Positions 1-9,294 are shown, counted from the first letter of the stretch. The stretch: DNA of 50,796 nt from Pelagibacterales bacterium SAG-MED49 (GCA_014653365.1 JACWEQ010000007.1:1-50796), one strand, 5' to 3'. Notes: generated by a model not told the origin, from the letters alone. Program-made: numbers and translations.

Positions 1-297
1 TTAAAAAAAATTGGGATTTATGAATTTTTTGAGTATGTAGCTGGATCAGATACTTTTGATTATTGTAAACCAGATCCAAGACATCTTACATCTGTAGTTG
101 AAATATTAGATGGCGATGTAAAAAAAACTATTATGATTGGTGATAGTGAGACAGATGCTAATGCTGCAAAAGCTGCAGAGATTCCAGTGATTTTACTAGA
201 AAATGGATACACAGAAAAAAATACAACTGAAATATATCATAATCACTTAATAAAAGACTTCATTGGTATTGAGCAAATAATATCTAAATATCTTTAA
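1..297 (+). CDS. gph: Phosphoglycolate phosphatase-like HAD hydrolase, C-terminal part
   Basis: The reading frame is open from the first base of the window to a TAA at 295-297, so only about the last 98 residues are present and the start lies outside. It carries the HAD motif III region (KPDPRHL) and motif IV (MIGDSETDANAA), followed by a Gly-Tyr segment typical of the Gph/PGP branch. Gph removes phosphate from 2-phosphoglycolate in the cytoplasm; in this branch specificity is usually glycolate phosphate but can be broader. The gene lies 53 bp upstream of prpD on the same strand. The HAD assignment is secure; the exact substrate is inferred. Confidence 0.8.
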   Translation, partial: LKKIGIYEFFEYVAGSDTFDYCKPDPRHLTSVVEILDGDVKKTIMIGDSETDANAAKAAEIPVILLENGYTEKNTTEIYHNHLIKDFIGIEQIISKYL

Positions 298-350
298 TAT
301 TGATTAATTTTTTTTAACTATTAAAACAAAATATCAATTAAGGAGTTATT

Positions 351-1853
351 TTGTTATTACACACAGTTAAAGTTTATCCATCTAAAATTAACCTACCAAA
401 AACAAAGCAACTTGCCTGGAAGATAGCTGAAATCGCAAGTGATAATGCTAAATTAAATAAAGATGCCATAGAGATGGTTGTCAATAGAATAATTGATAAT
501 GCATCAGTTGCAATAGCATCATTAAACAGAAAGCCTGTAATTTCTTCTAGAGAAATGGCTCTTAAACACTCTCGTAAAAATGGAGCTACATTATTTGGTG
601 TTAACACAAAATTAAAATTTGATTGCGAATGGGCAGCATGGTCAAACGGAACAGCTGTTAGAGAACTTGATTTTCATGATACATTTTTGGCTGCTGATTA
701 CAGTCATCCTGGAGATAATATTCCTCCTCTATTAAGTGTGGCTCAACAAAATAAAAAAAGTGGTTTGGATCTTTTAAGAGGAATTATTACTGCTTACGAA
801 GTTCAGGTTAACTTAGTTAAAGGAATTTGTTTACACAAACATAAAGTGGATCATATAGCTCACTTAGGACCTAGTGTTGCTGCTGGATTAGGAACAATGC
901 TTAAATTAAACACTGAAACAATTTATCAGGCAGTACAACAAGCTTTACACACAACTGTCTCCACTAGACAATCTCGAAAAGGTGAGATTTCAAGTTGGAA
1001 AGCGTACGCCCCAGCTCATGCGGGTAAACTTGCGATCGAAGCAGTAGATCGTGTTATGAGAGGTGAGGGTGCGCCAAGTCCTATATATGAAGGTGAAGAT
1101 AGTGTTATTGCTAGAATACTAGATGGGAAAAAGGCTAATTACAAAGTCCCACTACCTACAAAAAATGAAAGCAAAAAAGCTATATTAGAGACTTACACTA
1201 AAGAATACTCTGCAGAATATCAATCACAGGCATTAATTGATTTAGCTAAAAAATTAAAAACTAAAATATCAAATTTAAATCAAATTAAAAAAATTGATAT
1301 ATTCACAAGTCATCACACTCATTACGTAATTGGAACTGGAGCAAATGACCCCCAGAAAATGGATCCTAATGCAAGCAGAGAAACACTTGATCACTCTATT
1401 ATGTATATTTTTGCAGTAGCTTTAGAAGATGGTGATTGGCACCATGTAAAATCATATACAAAAGCTAGAGCCAATAAAAAAAGTACTATTAAAATTTGGA
1501 AATCAATTACAACTTACGAAGACAAGAAATGGACTAAAAAATATCACGATCCAAACCCTAAGAAAAAATCATTTGGTGCAAGGGTGGTTGTTACATTAAA
1601 TAATGGTAAAAAGATTACTGAACAACTTGATCGTGCTGATGCCCATCCATATGGTGCAAGACCATTTAAAAGACAAAATTATATTAATAAATTTCTAACA
1701 TTAACTGATGGCATTCTTGATAAAAAAGAAAGTAATCGTTTTTTAAAGACAGTTCAAAATCTTAAAAACTTAAAGGCAGGTCAGTTGGATAAATTAAATA
1801 TTGAAGTTAAAAAAAGTAAATTAAAAAGAAATTTGAAAAAAGGAATATTTTAG
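351..1853 (+). CDS. prpD: 2-methylcitrate dehydratase (MmgE/PrpD family)
   Basis: PrpD dehydrates 2-methylcitrate to 2-methyl-cis-aconitate in the methylcitrate cycle that oxidises propionyl-CoA. The 500-residue product is close to the usual 480-490. It has the family landmarks [15 protein letters not shown] near residues 108-122, [11 protein letters not shown] near 225-235 and the C-terminal [10 protein letters not shown] segment near 428-437. The start is TTG at 351, supported by an AGGAG at 341-345 with a 5-base spacer; no ATG gives a better fit. The gene overlaps prpB by one base (TAGTG). No PrpR regulator, AcnD or PrpF is in the window, so hydration of the product probably falls to a housekeeping aconitase. 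Other MmgE/PrpD proteins act on different substrates, but the prpB and prpC neighbours make this role likely. Confidence 0.88.
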   Translation: MLLHTVKVYPSKINLPKTKQLAWKIAEIASDNAKLNKDAIEMVVNRIIDNASVAIASLNRKPVISSREMALKHSRKNGATLFGVNTKLKFDCEWAAWSNGTAVRELDFHDTFLAADYSHPGDNIPPLLSVAQQNKKSGLDLLRGIITAYEVQVNLVKGICLHKHKVDHIAHLGPSVAAGLGTMLKLNTETIYQAVQQALHTTVSTRQSRKGEISSWKAYAPAHAGKLAIEAVDRVMRGEGAPSPIYEGEDSVIARILDGKKANYKVPLPTKNESKKAILETYTKEYSAEYQSQALIDLAKKLKTKISNLNQIKKIDIFTSHHTHYVIGTGANDPQKMDPNASRETLDHSIMYIFAVALEDGDWHHVKSYTKARANKKSTIKIWKSITTYEDKKWTKKYHDPNPKKKSFGARVVVTLNNGKKITEQLDRADAHPYGARPFKRQNYINKFLTLTDGILDKKESNRFLKTVQNLKNLKAGQLDKLNIEVKKSKLKRNLKKGIF

Positions 1854-2749
1854 TGCACTTTGTTGATAAAGAACCAAGTCAAAAAAGAATAGATTTTAAT
1901 GAAAAACTTAAATCAAATAAAATTTTAAGAGTTCCTGGTGCATATAATCCTTTAACAGCAAAATTAATTGAAGAAATTGGCTATGATGCTGTTTATGTAT
2001 CTGGTGGAGTAATGGCAAATGATTTGGGATTTCCTGATATAGGATTAACTACACTTCAAGATGTTAGCACTAGATCCTATTTAATCTCCAGAGTTACTAA
2101 TCTTCCAACAATTGTTGATATAGATACAGGATTTAAATCGTGCAAAGAAACAATTGAAACATTTGAGGAATTTGGAATTACAGCTGTTCATTTAGAAGAT
2201 CAAATTGAAAGAAAAAGATGTGGTCATCTTGACAATAAAGAGCTGATTTCAACTGAAGCTATGGTTGATAAAATCAAAGAATGTGTGTCTGCAAAAAAAG
2301 ATGATAACTTTAAAATTATTGCAAGATCCGATGCAAAAGGTGTTGAAGGAATTGATAAAATGATCGATAGATGTAAAGCATACATTGATGCAGGTGCTGA
2401 AATTATTTTTCCAGAGGCTTTACAAAATGAAAATGATTTTGAAAAAGTTAGAAAAGAATTATCCTGTTATTTGTTAGCCAATATGACTGAATTTGGTAAA
2501 TCAAAACTTTTTAATTTCAAAGAATTAGAAAATTTTGGCTACAATATAGTGATTTATCCAGTAACCACGCAAAGATTAGCAATGAAAAATGTTGAGGATG
2601 GATTAAGAGACATTTATGCAAATGGACACCAAAACAATATAATTGATAAAATGCAAAGCAGAAAAAGACTATACGAACTTGTTGAATATGAAAAATACAA
2701 TAGCTTAGACGAGAAAATTTATAATTTTAGTACGGAAGGTCATGAATAA
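1853..2749 (+). CDS. prpB: Methylisocitrate lyase
   Basis: PrpB splits 2-methylisocitrate into pyruvate and succinate, the last step of the methylcitrate cycle. The 298-residue protein shows the isocitrate lyase/PEP mutase landmarks in order: YVSGG at 48-52, the metal-binding DIDTGF at 89-94, VHLEDQ at 112-117 and the signature KRCGH at 121-125 with the catalytic Cys123. The start is GTG at 1853, sharing its first base with the prpD stop, which points to translational coupling. It overlaps prpC by one base. Length and motifs match PrpB rather than the longer isocitrate lyase AceA. Confidence 0.92.
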   Translation: MHFVDKEPSQKRIDFNEKLKSNKILRVPGAYNPLTAKLIEEIGYDAVYVSGGVMANDLGFPDIGLTTLQDVSTRSYLISRVTNLPTIVDIDTGFKSCKETIETFEEFGITAVHLEDQIERKRCGHLDNKELISTEAMVDKIKECVSAKKDDNFKIIARSDAKGVEGIDKMIDRCKAYIDAGAEIIFPEALQNENDFEKVRKELSCYLLANMTEFGKSKLFNFKELENFGYNIVIYPVTTQRLAMKNVEDGLRDIYANGHQNNIIDKMQSRKRLYELVEYEKYNSLDEKIYNFSTEGHE

Positions 2750-3873
2750 TGAGCGATGATATCAAAAAAGGTTTAATGGGTGTCACAGTTGATGAAACTG
2801 CAATTTCAAAAGTTATGCCTGAAATTAACTCGCTAACCTACAGAGGTTATGCTGCTCAAGATTTATGTGCTAATTGTCAATTTGAAGAAGTAGCTTATTT
2901 AATCTTAAATGGTGAGCTACCAAATAAAAAACAGCTTAAAAAATTTATTAAAGAAGAAACTAAAGAAAGATCTCTTTCAAAGGGTTTAATAAATATTTTA
3001 AAAAATATGCCAAAAAAATCTCATCCTATGGATGTTGCAAGAACTGCTGTGAGTTTTATGGGTTTGGAAGATAAAGAAACTACGAGCAATACACCTGAGG
3101 CAAATTTAAGAAAAACAATGAGGATTTTTTCAAAAACTCCAACAGCACTAGCTGCATTTTATAGATTAAGAAAAGGGAAAAAAATTATTACTCCAAAAAA
3201 GAAATTAAGCTTTGCTGAAAATTTTTTTCATATGTGTTTTGGTAAAGTACCTAACAAAGATATTGTCAAAGCATTTGATGTTTCTTTAATATTGTATGCA
3301 GAACATAGTTTTAATGTATCAACTTTTACAGCAAGAACTATTACTAGTAGTCTCTCTGATATTCATGGAGCTATTGCTGGTGCTATTGCAAGTTTAAAAG
3401 GGCCTTTGCATGGTGGTGCTAACGAAGAAGTAATGTATATGATGAAAAAAATTAAAAAACCAGAAAACGCATTAAAATGGATTAATAATGCTTTGAATAA
3501 AAAAAGTGTTGTTATGGGCTTTGGTCATAGAGTTTATAAAAGTGGAGACTCAAGAGTGCCAACTATGAGAGAATATTTTGGAAAAGTTGCTAAAATTAAA
3601 AAAGATAAAACTTTTGAAAAAATTTACGATATCGTTGAAAAGGTAATGATTGATAGAAAAAATATCTACCCAAATGTAGACTACCCAACTGGTCCTACTT
3701 ATCATTTAATGGGTTTTGACACTGATTTCTTTACACCAATTTTTGTAATATCGAGAATTACAGGTTGGTCGGCTCACATTAAAGAGCAATACGCTTCAAA
3801 TAGATTAATCAGACCTCTTGCCGCTTATAACGGCAATAAGTATAGGAAAGTTAAATCTCTAAATAAAAGATAA
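2749..3873 (+). CDS. prpC: 2-methylcitrate synthase / citrate synthase family
   Basis: PrpC condenses propionyl-CoA with oxaloacetate to 2-methylcitrate. The 374-residue length fits the short bacterial PrpC/type II citrate synthases. The catalytic residues are visible: His221 in GPLHGGANEE, His260 in MGFGHRVYK and Asp311 in NVDYPTG, with His186 in an AEHSFN segment. ATG at 2749 overlaps the prpB stop (TAATG), so the three genes form one operon. On sequence alone a citrate synthase could not be excluded; the prpDB context decides it. The gene ends 16 bp from a convergent gene and no clear terminator hairpin is seen between them. Confidence 0.9.
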   Translation: MSDDIKKGLMGVTVDETAISKVMPEINSLTYRGYAAQDLCANCQFEEVAYLILNGELPNKKQLKKFIKEETKERSLSKGLINILKNMPKKSHPMDVARTAVSFMGLEDKETTSNTPEANLRKTMRIFSKTPTALAAFYRLRKGKKIITPKKKLSFAENFFHMCFGKVPNKDIVKAFDVSLILYAEHSFNVSTFTARTITSSLSDIHGAIAGAIASLKGPLHGGANEEVMYMMKKIKKPENALKWINNALNKKSVVMGFGHRVYKSGDSRVPTMREYFGKVAKIKKDKTFEKIYDIVEKVMIDRKNIYPNVDYPTGPTYHLMGFDTDFFTPIFVISRITGWSAHIKEQYASNRLIRPLAAYNGNKYRKVKSLNKR

Positions 3874-3888
3874 TTTAATTAAATATTT

Positions 3889-4503
3889 TTAATTTTTTAT
3901 TGCTAAAATATTCTCTTTATCTACTTTTTTTAAAGTATATCTATTTGATATAAGTATTTCTTTTACCTCTTGTAACTTTTTACCTTCAACAAAAGTTCCA
4001 TCAAAATGTTTTGCCTCAAATATAATATTATTAATTCTTATCTTTTTATAATCAATTGATTTCATTATTTCATATTCTGCACCTTCAACATCTATTTGTA
4101 ATTTATCAATAAGATTAATTGAATATTTCATCATCAAATCTTCAAATGTAATAAATTCGATATCTATTTGCTGAATGTGTTCTTCTTGAATTTTAAATCT
4201 TTTATTTCTATGATTTAGAATATGGTTTTTATCAAAAGAGCCTATTTGACTTGCCCAGTGCTTACCTAATTTTGGTATAGAATCTTTTTTAACATAATAA
4301 AAATTATCTTTTTTACGACAATTCAGTATTGCTTTTTTACAAATAATTATATTTTCAAACGCTTTATATTCTTTTTCTAAAAGTTCAAAGTTATAAGGAA
4401 CAGGTTCAACCAATAATATTTTAGAATTAATATAATTTTTGATTAAATCTTTAAGATATTCACCAGTATGAGCGCCTAAAACAACTAATCCAAAATTATT
4501 CAC
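3889..4503 (-). CDS. FkbM-family SAM-dependent methyltransferase
   Basis: The product is 204 residues. It opens directly with the SAM-binding motif I (VVLGAHTGEYL at 7-17), then LLVEPVPYNFELL near 31-43 and DKLQIDVEGAEYEIM near 133-147, a pattern typical of FkbM-domain O-methyltransferases. Such enzymes methylate sugars or small molecules, often in surface glycan clusters; the substrate cannot be read here. The start is GTG at 4503, 14 bases after the nrdB stop, without a Shine-Dalgarno sequence, so coupling to nrdB is likely. Most FkbM proteins have more sequence before motif I, so this copy is minimal at the N-terminus. A role in nucleotide metabolism is not implied by position alone. Confidence 0.75.
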   Translation of the reverse strand: MNNFGLVVLGAHTGEYLKDLIKNYINSKILLVEPVPYNFELLEKEYKAFENIIICKKAILNCRKKDNFYYVKKDSIPKLGKHWASQIGSFDKNHILNHRNKRFKIQEEHIQQIDIEFITFEDLMMKYSINLIDKLQIDVEGAEYEIMKSIDYKKIRINNIIFEAKHFDGTFVEGKKLQEVKEILISNRYTLKKVDKENILAIKN

Positions 4504-4517
4504 TTAGATAATTAGAA

Positions 4518-5549
4518 TTAACTAAAAGCTTCTACCCAAGTACCTTGGGTTGATGCTTTAGAATACTCAGTTGCACGTCCTTCAAAGAAGTTCATATGCT
4601 CAACAGCATTCAACATAGTATCTAGCCATCCTAGAGGATTTTTCTCAATATCATAAATCGGCTCTAGACCTAATTGAGTAAGTCTTCTATTAGCTATAAA
4701 TCTAATATAATCCTTAACTTCTTGAGAAGTTAAACCTTCCATAGGACCCATTTCAAAAGCAAGATCTATAAAAGCATCTTCATGTTCAATGATCGTTCTG
4801 CAAGCTTCATAAAGTTCTTTCTTTAATTTAGGCGTCCAGATTTCAGGGTTTTCATTTATGAATTCTTTGAATATTCTTATCATAGAATTACAATGAAGAG
4901 TTTCATCTCTAACAGACCAAGTAACAATTTGGCCCATACCTTTCATCTTGTTGTGTCTTGGAAAGTTTAAAAGAATTGCAAAACTAGCAAACAATTGAAG
5001 ACCTTCAGTAAACGCACTAAACACAGCGACTGTTTTAGCGATATCTTCTTTTGAATTTACATTAAAGTCTTGCATGTAATCATATTTATCTTTCATTTCT
5101 TTATACTTCATGAAAGCTGAATACTCTGACTCAGGCATACCAATAGTGTCTAATAAATGAGAGTAAGCTGCTACATGGACAGTTTCCATTGAAGCAAAAG
5201 CTGTCATCATCATCAATACTTCTGTTGGCTTAAACACAGTTGTATAATGTCTTAGATAACAGTTACTAACCTCAACATCGGCTTGCGTAAAAAATCTAAA
5301 TATTTGAGTTAATAAGTTTTTTTCTGATTGAGATAAATTTTTTTGCCAATCTCTAACATCATCACCAAGTGGTACCTCTTCTGGTAGCCAATGAATTCTT
5401 TGTTGAGTTAACCACGCATCATAACACCATGGATATCTAAATGGTTTATAAACTGGGTTTTCAACTAACAATCCCATTTTTTTTGGTTGAATAATTTCTT
5501 TTTTTTCAGGTTGAATAATTTCTGAATTTATTTTTTCTGCTACTGACAT
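4518..5549 (-). CDS. nrdB: Ribonucleoside-diphosphate reductase beta subunit (class I)
   Basis: NrdB holds the diiron-tyrosyl radical that starts ribonucleotide reduction by NrdA. Counting from the ATG at 5549 (343 residues), the expected ligands are Asp91, Glu122 and His125, with the radical tyrosine at Tyr129 in the ETVHVAAY segment (compare E. coli Glu115, His118, Tyr122), plus a second Glu/His set in RDETLH. An in-frame GTG at 5558 exists, but the AGGAG that would serve this gene sits directly against it. The same AGGAG lies 8 bases before the ATG at 5549, so that start was chosen. The gene overlaps the end of nrdA by 10 bases, indicating one transcript and coupled translation. Confidence 0.95.
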   Translation of the reverse strand: MSVAEKINSEIIQPEKKEIIQPKKMGLLVENPVYKPFRYPWCYDAWLTQQRIHWLPEEVPLGDDVRDWQKNLSQSEKNLLTQIFRFFTQADVEVSNCYLRHYTTVFKPTEVLMMMTAFASMETVHVAAYSHLLDTIGMPESEYSAFMKYKEMKDKYDYMQDFNVNSKEDIAKTVAVFSAFTEGLQLFASFAILLNFPRHNKMKGMGQIVTWSVRDETLHCNSMIRIFKEFINENPEIWTPKLKKELYEACRTIIEHEDAFIDLAFEMGPMEGLTSQEVKDYIRFIANRRLTQLGLEPIYDIEKNPLGWLDTMLNAVEHMNFFEGRATEYSKASTQGTWVEAFS

Positions 5550-7477
5550 GATAGGCACTCCTCGTATTCTGGTTCTTCAGTTTTGGTTGCTTTATTTTTA
5601 TAAACGTTAGCCATAATATCTGTTGATTTTGAATCATTGATATTTTCAGCTCGTTGAATTGATTTTGATCTACAGTAATAGAGGCTCTTCAAGCCTTTTT
5701 TCCAAGCATCAAAATGAATTTTATGTAATTCTTTTTTATGAACATCTGCAGGTAGAAATAAATTTACTGACTGCGCTTGAGATATAAATGGAGTTCTATC
5801 TCCACTTAATTCAATAATCCACTGCTGATTAAGTTCAAAAGCTGTTTTAAAGACATCTTTTTCTAAATCAGTTAAAAAATTTAAATGCGATACTGAGCCT
5901 TGGTTTGTTGTAATTGTAGACCAAGTTTCATCATCATTTTTACCATGTCCTTCTAAGATTTCTTCTAAATATCTATTTCTAACATTAAAAGAACCAGATA
6001 AAGTTTTATGAGTGTAACTATTAGCAGCTATTGGCTCTACTCCGGGTGATGCTCCACCACAAATAATTGAAATAGATGCAGTTGGTGCAATTGCAGTTTT
6101 ATTAGAAAATCTCTCTTGATAACCATATTCTGCTGCATCTGGACAAGCCCCTCTTTCTTCAGCTAAATCTTTTGAAGCTTGATTAACTTGTTCATCAATT
6201 TGTTTAAATATTTTTTTATTCCAAGATTTAGCCATTACTGACTCAAGGGGAATTCTATTTTTTTGTAAAAAAGAATGAAAGCCCATTACACCTAATCCAA
6301 CACTTCTTTCTCTTTCAGCTGAGTATTTAGCATCTTTAAATTGGTCTGGAGCTTTGTCGATAAAATCAGATAATACATTATCTAAAAATCTCATGACATC
6401 TTTGATCATATCTGGATCATCTTTCCACTCATCATACTTTTCTAAATTTAATGAAGATAAACAACAAACTGCTGTTCTATCTCTACCATCTTTATCAATT
6501 CCAGTAGGTAAAGTTATTTCACTACATAAATTTGATGTCTTTACAGTCAAGTTAGCAAGTTTGTGATGTTGAGGAATTAATCTGTTAACAGTATCTATAT
6601 AGATTATATAAGGTTCTCCAGTTTCTATTCTTGCAGTTAATAATCTAATCCACAAATTTCTAGCTGATATAGTTTGCTGAACAGTTCCGTCTGCAGGACT
6701 TTTTAATCCCCATTGTTCATCATTTTCAACAGCTCTCATAAATGCATCTGAAAGTAAAACACCGTGATGTAAGTTTAATGCTTTTCTGTTTGGATCACCT
6801 CCTGTTGGTCTTCTCATTTCAATAAATTCTTCAATTTCAGGATGATCAACTGGAAGATAACAAGCAGCAGAACCTCTTCTTAATGATCCCTGGCTAATAG
6901 CCATAGTCAATGAGTCCATGACTTTTATGAAAGGAATTATTCCTGATGTTTTTCCAACTTTTCCAATTTTTTCTCCAATAGATCTTAAGTTACCCCAGTA
7001 ACTTCCAATACCACCACCTTTTGCAGCTAACCAAACATTCTCACTCCAAAGATCAAGAATACCTCCCAAACTATCTGTTGCTTCATTTAAAAAACAAGAA
7101 ATAGGTAATCCTCTTTTTGTTCCACCATTAGATAGAACTGGCGTTGCTGGCATAAACCAAAGATTACTAATGTAATTATAAATTCTTTGTGCATGTAAAT
7201 TGTCATCTGCATATGAACTAGCAACACGTGCAAATAAATCTTGATAAGATTCGTTATGACCTAGGTATCTATCCTTTAAAGTTGCTTTTCCAAAATCTGT
7301 TAAATTTGCATCTCTCGAACGATCAATCTTAATGATAATCCCTTTATCATTTTGAAATAATTCAGTTTCATTATTTAATGAGAAAAGATCTGGTCTTTTA
7401 TCTTTTGTAACCTCATTAACATTAGGGCTATATTCAGAGACAGCTTTCTTTAGGGCCTGAGATAAAATTTTGTTCAT
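5540..7477 (-). CDS. nrdA: Ribonucleoside-diphosphate reductase alpha subunit (class I), no ATP-cone
   Basis: NrdA reduces ribonucleotides to deoxyribonucleotides. The 645-residue protein shows the radical-site cysteine in SNLCSEI (Cys318, with Glu320), the redox cysteines Cys128 in LPISCFL and Cys338/339 in AVCCLSSLNL, and a C-terminal CLSC shuttle (641-644). E. coli NrdA is about 760 residues and begins with an ATP-cone domain that lets dATP shut the enzyme off. Here the catalytic region starts almost at once and no cone-like N-terminus is present. ATG at 7477 follows a good promoter with almost no leader. The gene is co-transcribed with nrdB and diverges from the phosphomutase gene. Confidence 0.95.
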   Translation of the reverse strand: MNKILSQALKKAVSEYSPNVNEVTKDKRPDLFSLNNETELFQNDKGIIIKIDRSRDANLTDFGKATLKDRYLGHNESYQDLFARVASSYADDNLHAQRIYNYISNLWFMPATPVLSNGGTKRGLPISCFLNEATDSLGGILDLWSENVWLAAKGGGIGSYWGNLRSIGEKIGKVGKTSGIIPFIKVMDSLTMAISQGSLRRGSAACYLPVDHPEIEEFIEMRRPTGGDPNRKALNLHHGVLLSDAFMRAVENDEQWGLKSPADGTVQQTISARNLWIRLLTARIETGEPYIIYIDTVNRLIPQHHKLANLTVKTSNLCSEITLPTGIDKDGRDRTAVCCLSSLNLEKYDEWKDDPDMIKDVMRFLDNVLSDFIDKAPDQFKDAKYSAERERSVGLGVMGFHSFLQKNRIPLESVMAKSWNKKIFKQIDEQVNQASKDLAEERGACPDAAEYGYQERFSNKTAIAPTASISIICGGASPGVEPIAANSYTHKTLSGSFNVRNRYLEEILEGHGKNDDETWSTITTNQGSVSHLNFLTDLEKDVFKTAFELNQQWIIELSGDRTPFISQAQSVNLFLPADVHKKELHKIHFDAWKKGLKSLYYCRSKSIQRAENINDSKSTDIMANVYKNKATKTEEPEYEECLSCQ

Positions 7478-7485
7478 AAATAAGT

Positions 7486-7514
7486 ATTATAATTTGTTAT
7501 TGTGGCGAAAACAA
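7486..7514 (-). promoter_or_regulatory. Promoter of nrdAB
   Basis: On the minus strand a perfect -10 (TATAAT, 7486-7491) lies 17 bases from a -35-like TTGTTT (7509-7514). The predicted start of transcription falls about 2 bases before the nrdA ATG at 7477, so the mRNA would be almost leaderless, which agrees with the lack of a Shine-Dalgarno sequence there. Confidence 0.6.
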
Positions 7515-7558
7515 CTATATGTTGTATGCGCTTTGTATTGATATACTATATAAATAAC
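7512..7558. promoter_or_regulatory. Candidate tandem NrdR boxes upstream of nrdAB
   Basis: Box 1 (7512-7527) matches the published NrdR consensus acaCwAtATaTwGtgt at 12 of 16 positions, including all the strongly conserved ones, with core CTATATGTTGT. Box 2 (7543-7558) matches 10 of 16, well only in its left half. The two starts are exactly 31 bp apart, the helical spacing known for NrdR box pairs. Box 1 overlaps the -35 of the nrdA promoter, so NrdR binding would block it. The match was made by eye; NrdR itself is not in this window. Confidence 0.55.
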
Positions 7559-7635
7559 AAATCAATAGAACATTTATAGAACATGACAAAAAATTTATCA
7601 ATAAAAAAATAAAAAAAAGAGTAAGTAATTAACAG

Positions 7636-9090
7636 ATGAGCCAAAATACAAAAATAGACCCTTATGGTTTTAGAGAATATGACGCTCGTTGGTTGTATGA
7701 AAAAGACATTAATAGTGAAGGTATAACCAATCTTGGAAAAGGTTTAGGTACACAAATAAAAATTCATACAAAAAAAACTAATCCAAGAATTATTGTTGGA
7801 CATGATTACAGATCTTACAGTGAAGAAATAAAAACAGCTCTTAAAAAAGGGTTAAGCTCAACTGGATGTCATATTGAAGATATAGGTTTGTCACTTTCTC
7901 CTATGGTTTATTTTGCTCAATTTAATTTAGATGCAGATGCTGTTGCAATGGTTACGGCTAGTCATAACGAAAATGGTTGGACCGGTGTAAAAATGGGTAT
8001 CAAAAAAGGTTTAACTCATGCACCAGAAGAAATGAAAGAACTAAAAGATATAACTTTAAATGAAAAGTTTTCAAATGGAGAAGGAACTGAAAAACAAATA
8101 GAAAATTTTCAACAAATTTATAAAGATGATTTAATAAGTAAAAATAAAATCAATAAAAAAATTAAAGCTGTTGTTGCCTGTGGAAATGGTACCGCTGGAA
8201 TATTTGCACCCGATATTTTAAGAGGTATTGGCTGTGAAGTGATAGAACTTGATTGCAACTTAGATTGGACTTTTCCAAAATATAATCCAAATCCTGAAGA
8301 TTTAGAAATGCTACATTCAATAGCTAAAACTGTAAAAGATAATGATGCAGATATTGGTTTTGGCTTTGATGGCGACGGAGATAGAGTTGGAGTTATTGAT
8401 GATAAAGGTAATGAAATATTTTCTGACAAAATTGGATTATTAATTGCAAGAAACTTATCAGCTACACATAAAAACTCTAAATTTGTAGTGGATGTTAAAT
8501 CTACTGGTCTTTATGCAACTGATAAAGTCTTATTAGCAAATAATTGTGAGACTTTGTATTGGAAAACAGGCCATTCCCACATTAAAAGAAAAGTTAACAC
8601 TGAAAAAGCCTTAGCTGGCTTTGAAAAAAGTGGACATTTCTTTTTTAATCAGCCATTAGGTTTTGGTTATGATGATGGAATTAATTCAGCTATTCATATT
8701 TGTCACCTATTAGATAGTCAAAACATAATGATGAGTGAAATAATTAATGAACTACCAAATACCTTCCAAACACCTACAATGGCTCCTTTTTGTAAAGATG
8801 AAGAAAAATATCAAGTAGTTGAAGGTTTGGTTAAACAAATTGAAGAAATCCAAAACAAAAAAATTAAAATAGATGATCAAATTATTACTGAGATTTTAAC
8901 TGTTAATGGTGTAAGGTTTTCTTTTGAGGATGGTTCGTGGGGTTTAATTAGAGCTTCATCAAACAAACCATCATTAGTAATTGTTACTGAAAGTCCAACT
9001 TCAGATAATAGAAAGAAAAAAATTTTTGATTTTATTAACGATTTACTTCAAAAAACAGGAAAGATCGGTGAATATGACCAAAAAATATAA
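7636..9090 (+). CDS. Phosphomannomutase/phosphoglucomutase
   Basis: This enzyme interconverts hexose 1- and 6-phosphates (glucose and/or mannose), feeding nucleotide sugars for surface polysaccharide. The 484-residue sequence has all four hallmark loops of the alpha-D-phosphohexomutase superfamily: the phosphoserine loop TASHNENG (Ser109), the metal loop DGDGD (Asp245, Asp247, Asp249), the sugar-binding loop GFEKSGH (residues 329-334) and the C-terminal phosphate loop RASSNKPS. Family members AlgC, ManB and Pgm share these loops, so the preferred sugar is not fixed. ATG at 7636 has no clear ribosome-binding site. The gene is transcribed away from nrdA. Confidence 0.9.
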   Translation: MSQNTKIDPYGFREYDARWLYEKDINSEGITNLGKGLGTQIKIHTKKTNPRIIVGHDYRSYSEEIKTALKKGLSSTGCHIEDIGLSLSPMVYFAQFNLDADAVAMVTASHNENGWTGVKMGIKKGLTHAPEEMKELKDITLNEKFSNGEGTEKQIENFQQIYKDDLISKNKINKKIKAVVACGNGTAGIFAPDILRGIGCEVIELDCNLDWTFPKYNPNPEDLEMLHSIAKTVKDNDADIGFGFDGDGDRVGVIDDKGNEIFSDKIGLLIARNLSATHKNSKFVVDVKSTGLYATDKVLLANNCETLYWKTGHSHIKRKVNTEKALAGFEKSGHFFFNQPLGFGYDDGINSAIHICHLLDSQNIMMSEIINELPNTFQTPTMAPFCKDEEKYQVVEGLVKQIEEIQNKKIKIDDQIITEILTVNGVRFSFEDGSWGLIRASSNKPSLVIVTESPTSDNRKKKIFDFINDLLQKTGKIGEYDQKI

Positions 9091-9135
9091 ATTATTAGAT
9101 TTGCTTAAATAAAAACAGCTTAAAATAAACTTAAA

Positions 9136-9294
9136 CTACCTAGCAATTAAATCAAAATCAAAAAAAGCAGAGTCAAAGTAACCAATCATATTTGTAGTGC
9201 TCGTCATACTTTTTGTTATTCCTCTAGTATTGTTGTATTTAATTTGAAGACCAGTAGTTTGAGGAGTAATTTTAATTGTTGTTGCAAGTGGCAT
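9136..9294 (-). CDS. Possible small protein, 52 residues, unknown
   Basis: An ATG-initiated ORF of 52 codons runs from 9294 to a TAG at 9136-9138 in the long gap after the phosphomutase gene. The product is rich in Thr and ends in an acidic/aromatic stretch (FDSAFFDFDLIAR). This is less Lys/Asn-heavy than random AT-rich frames in the window, which is the main reason to list it. The frame also stays open for a few codons upstream of the ATG. There is no Shine-Dalgarno sequence and I do not recognise a family. It could be a real small gene, a decayed fragment or chance. Confidence 0.3.
   Translation of the reverse strand: MPLATTIKITPQTTGLQIKYNNTRGITKSMTSTTNMIGYFDSAFFDFDLIAR

Noticed and set aside
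8118..8429. Minus-strand frame of 103 codons
   Set aside because: It lies wholly inside the phosphomutase gene and its sequence is low in complexity with no family resemblance.
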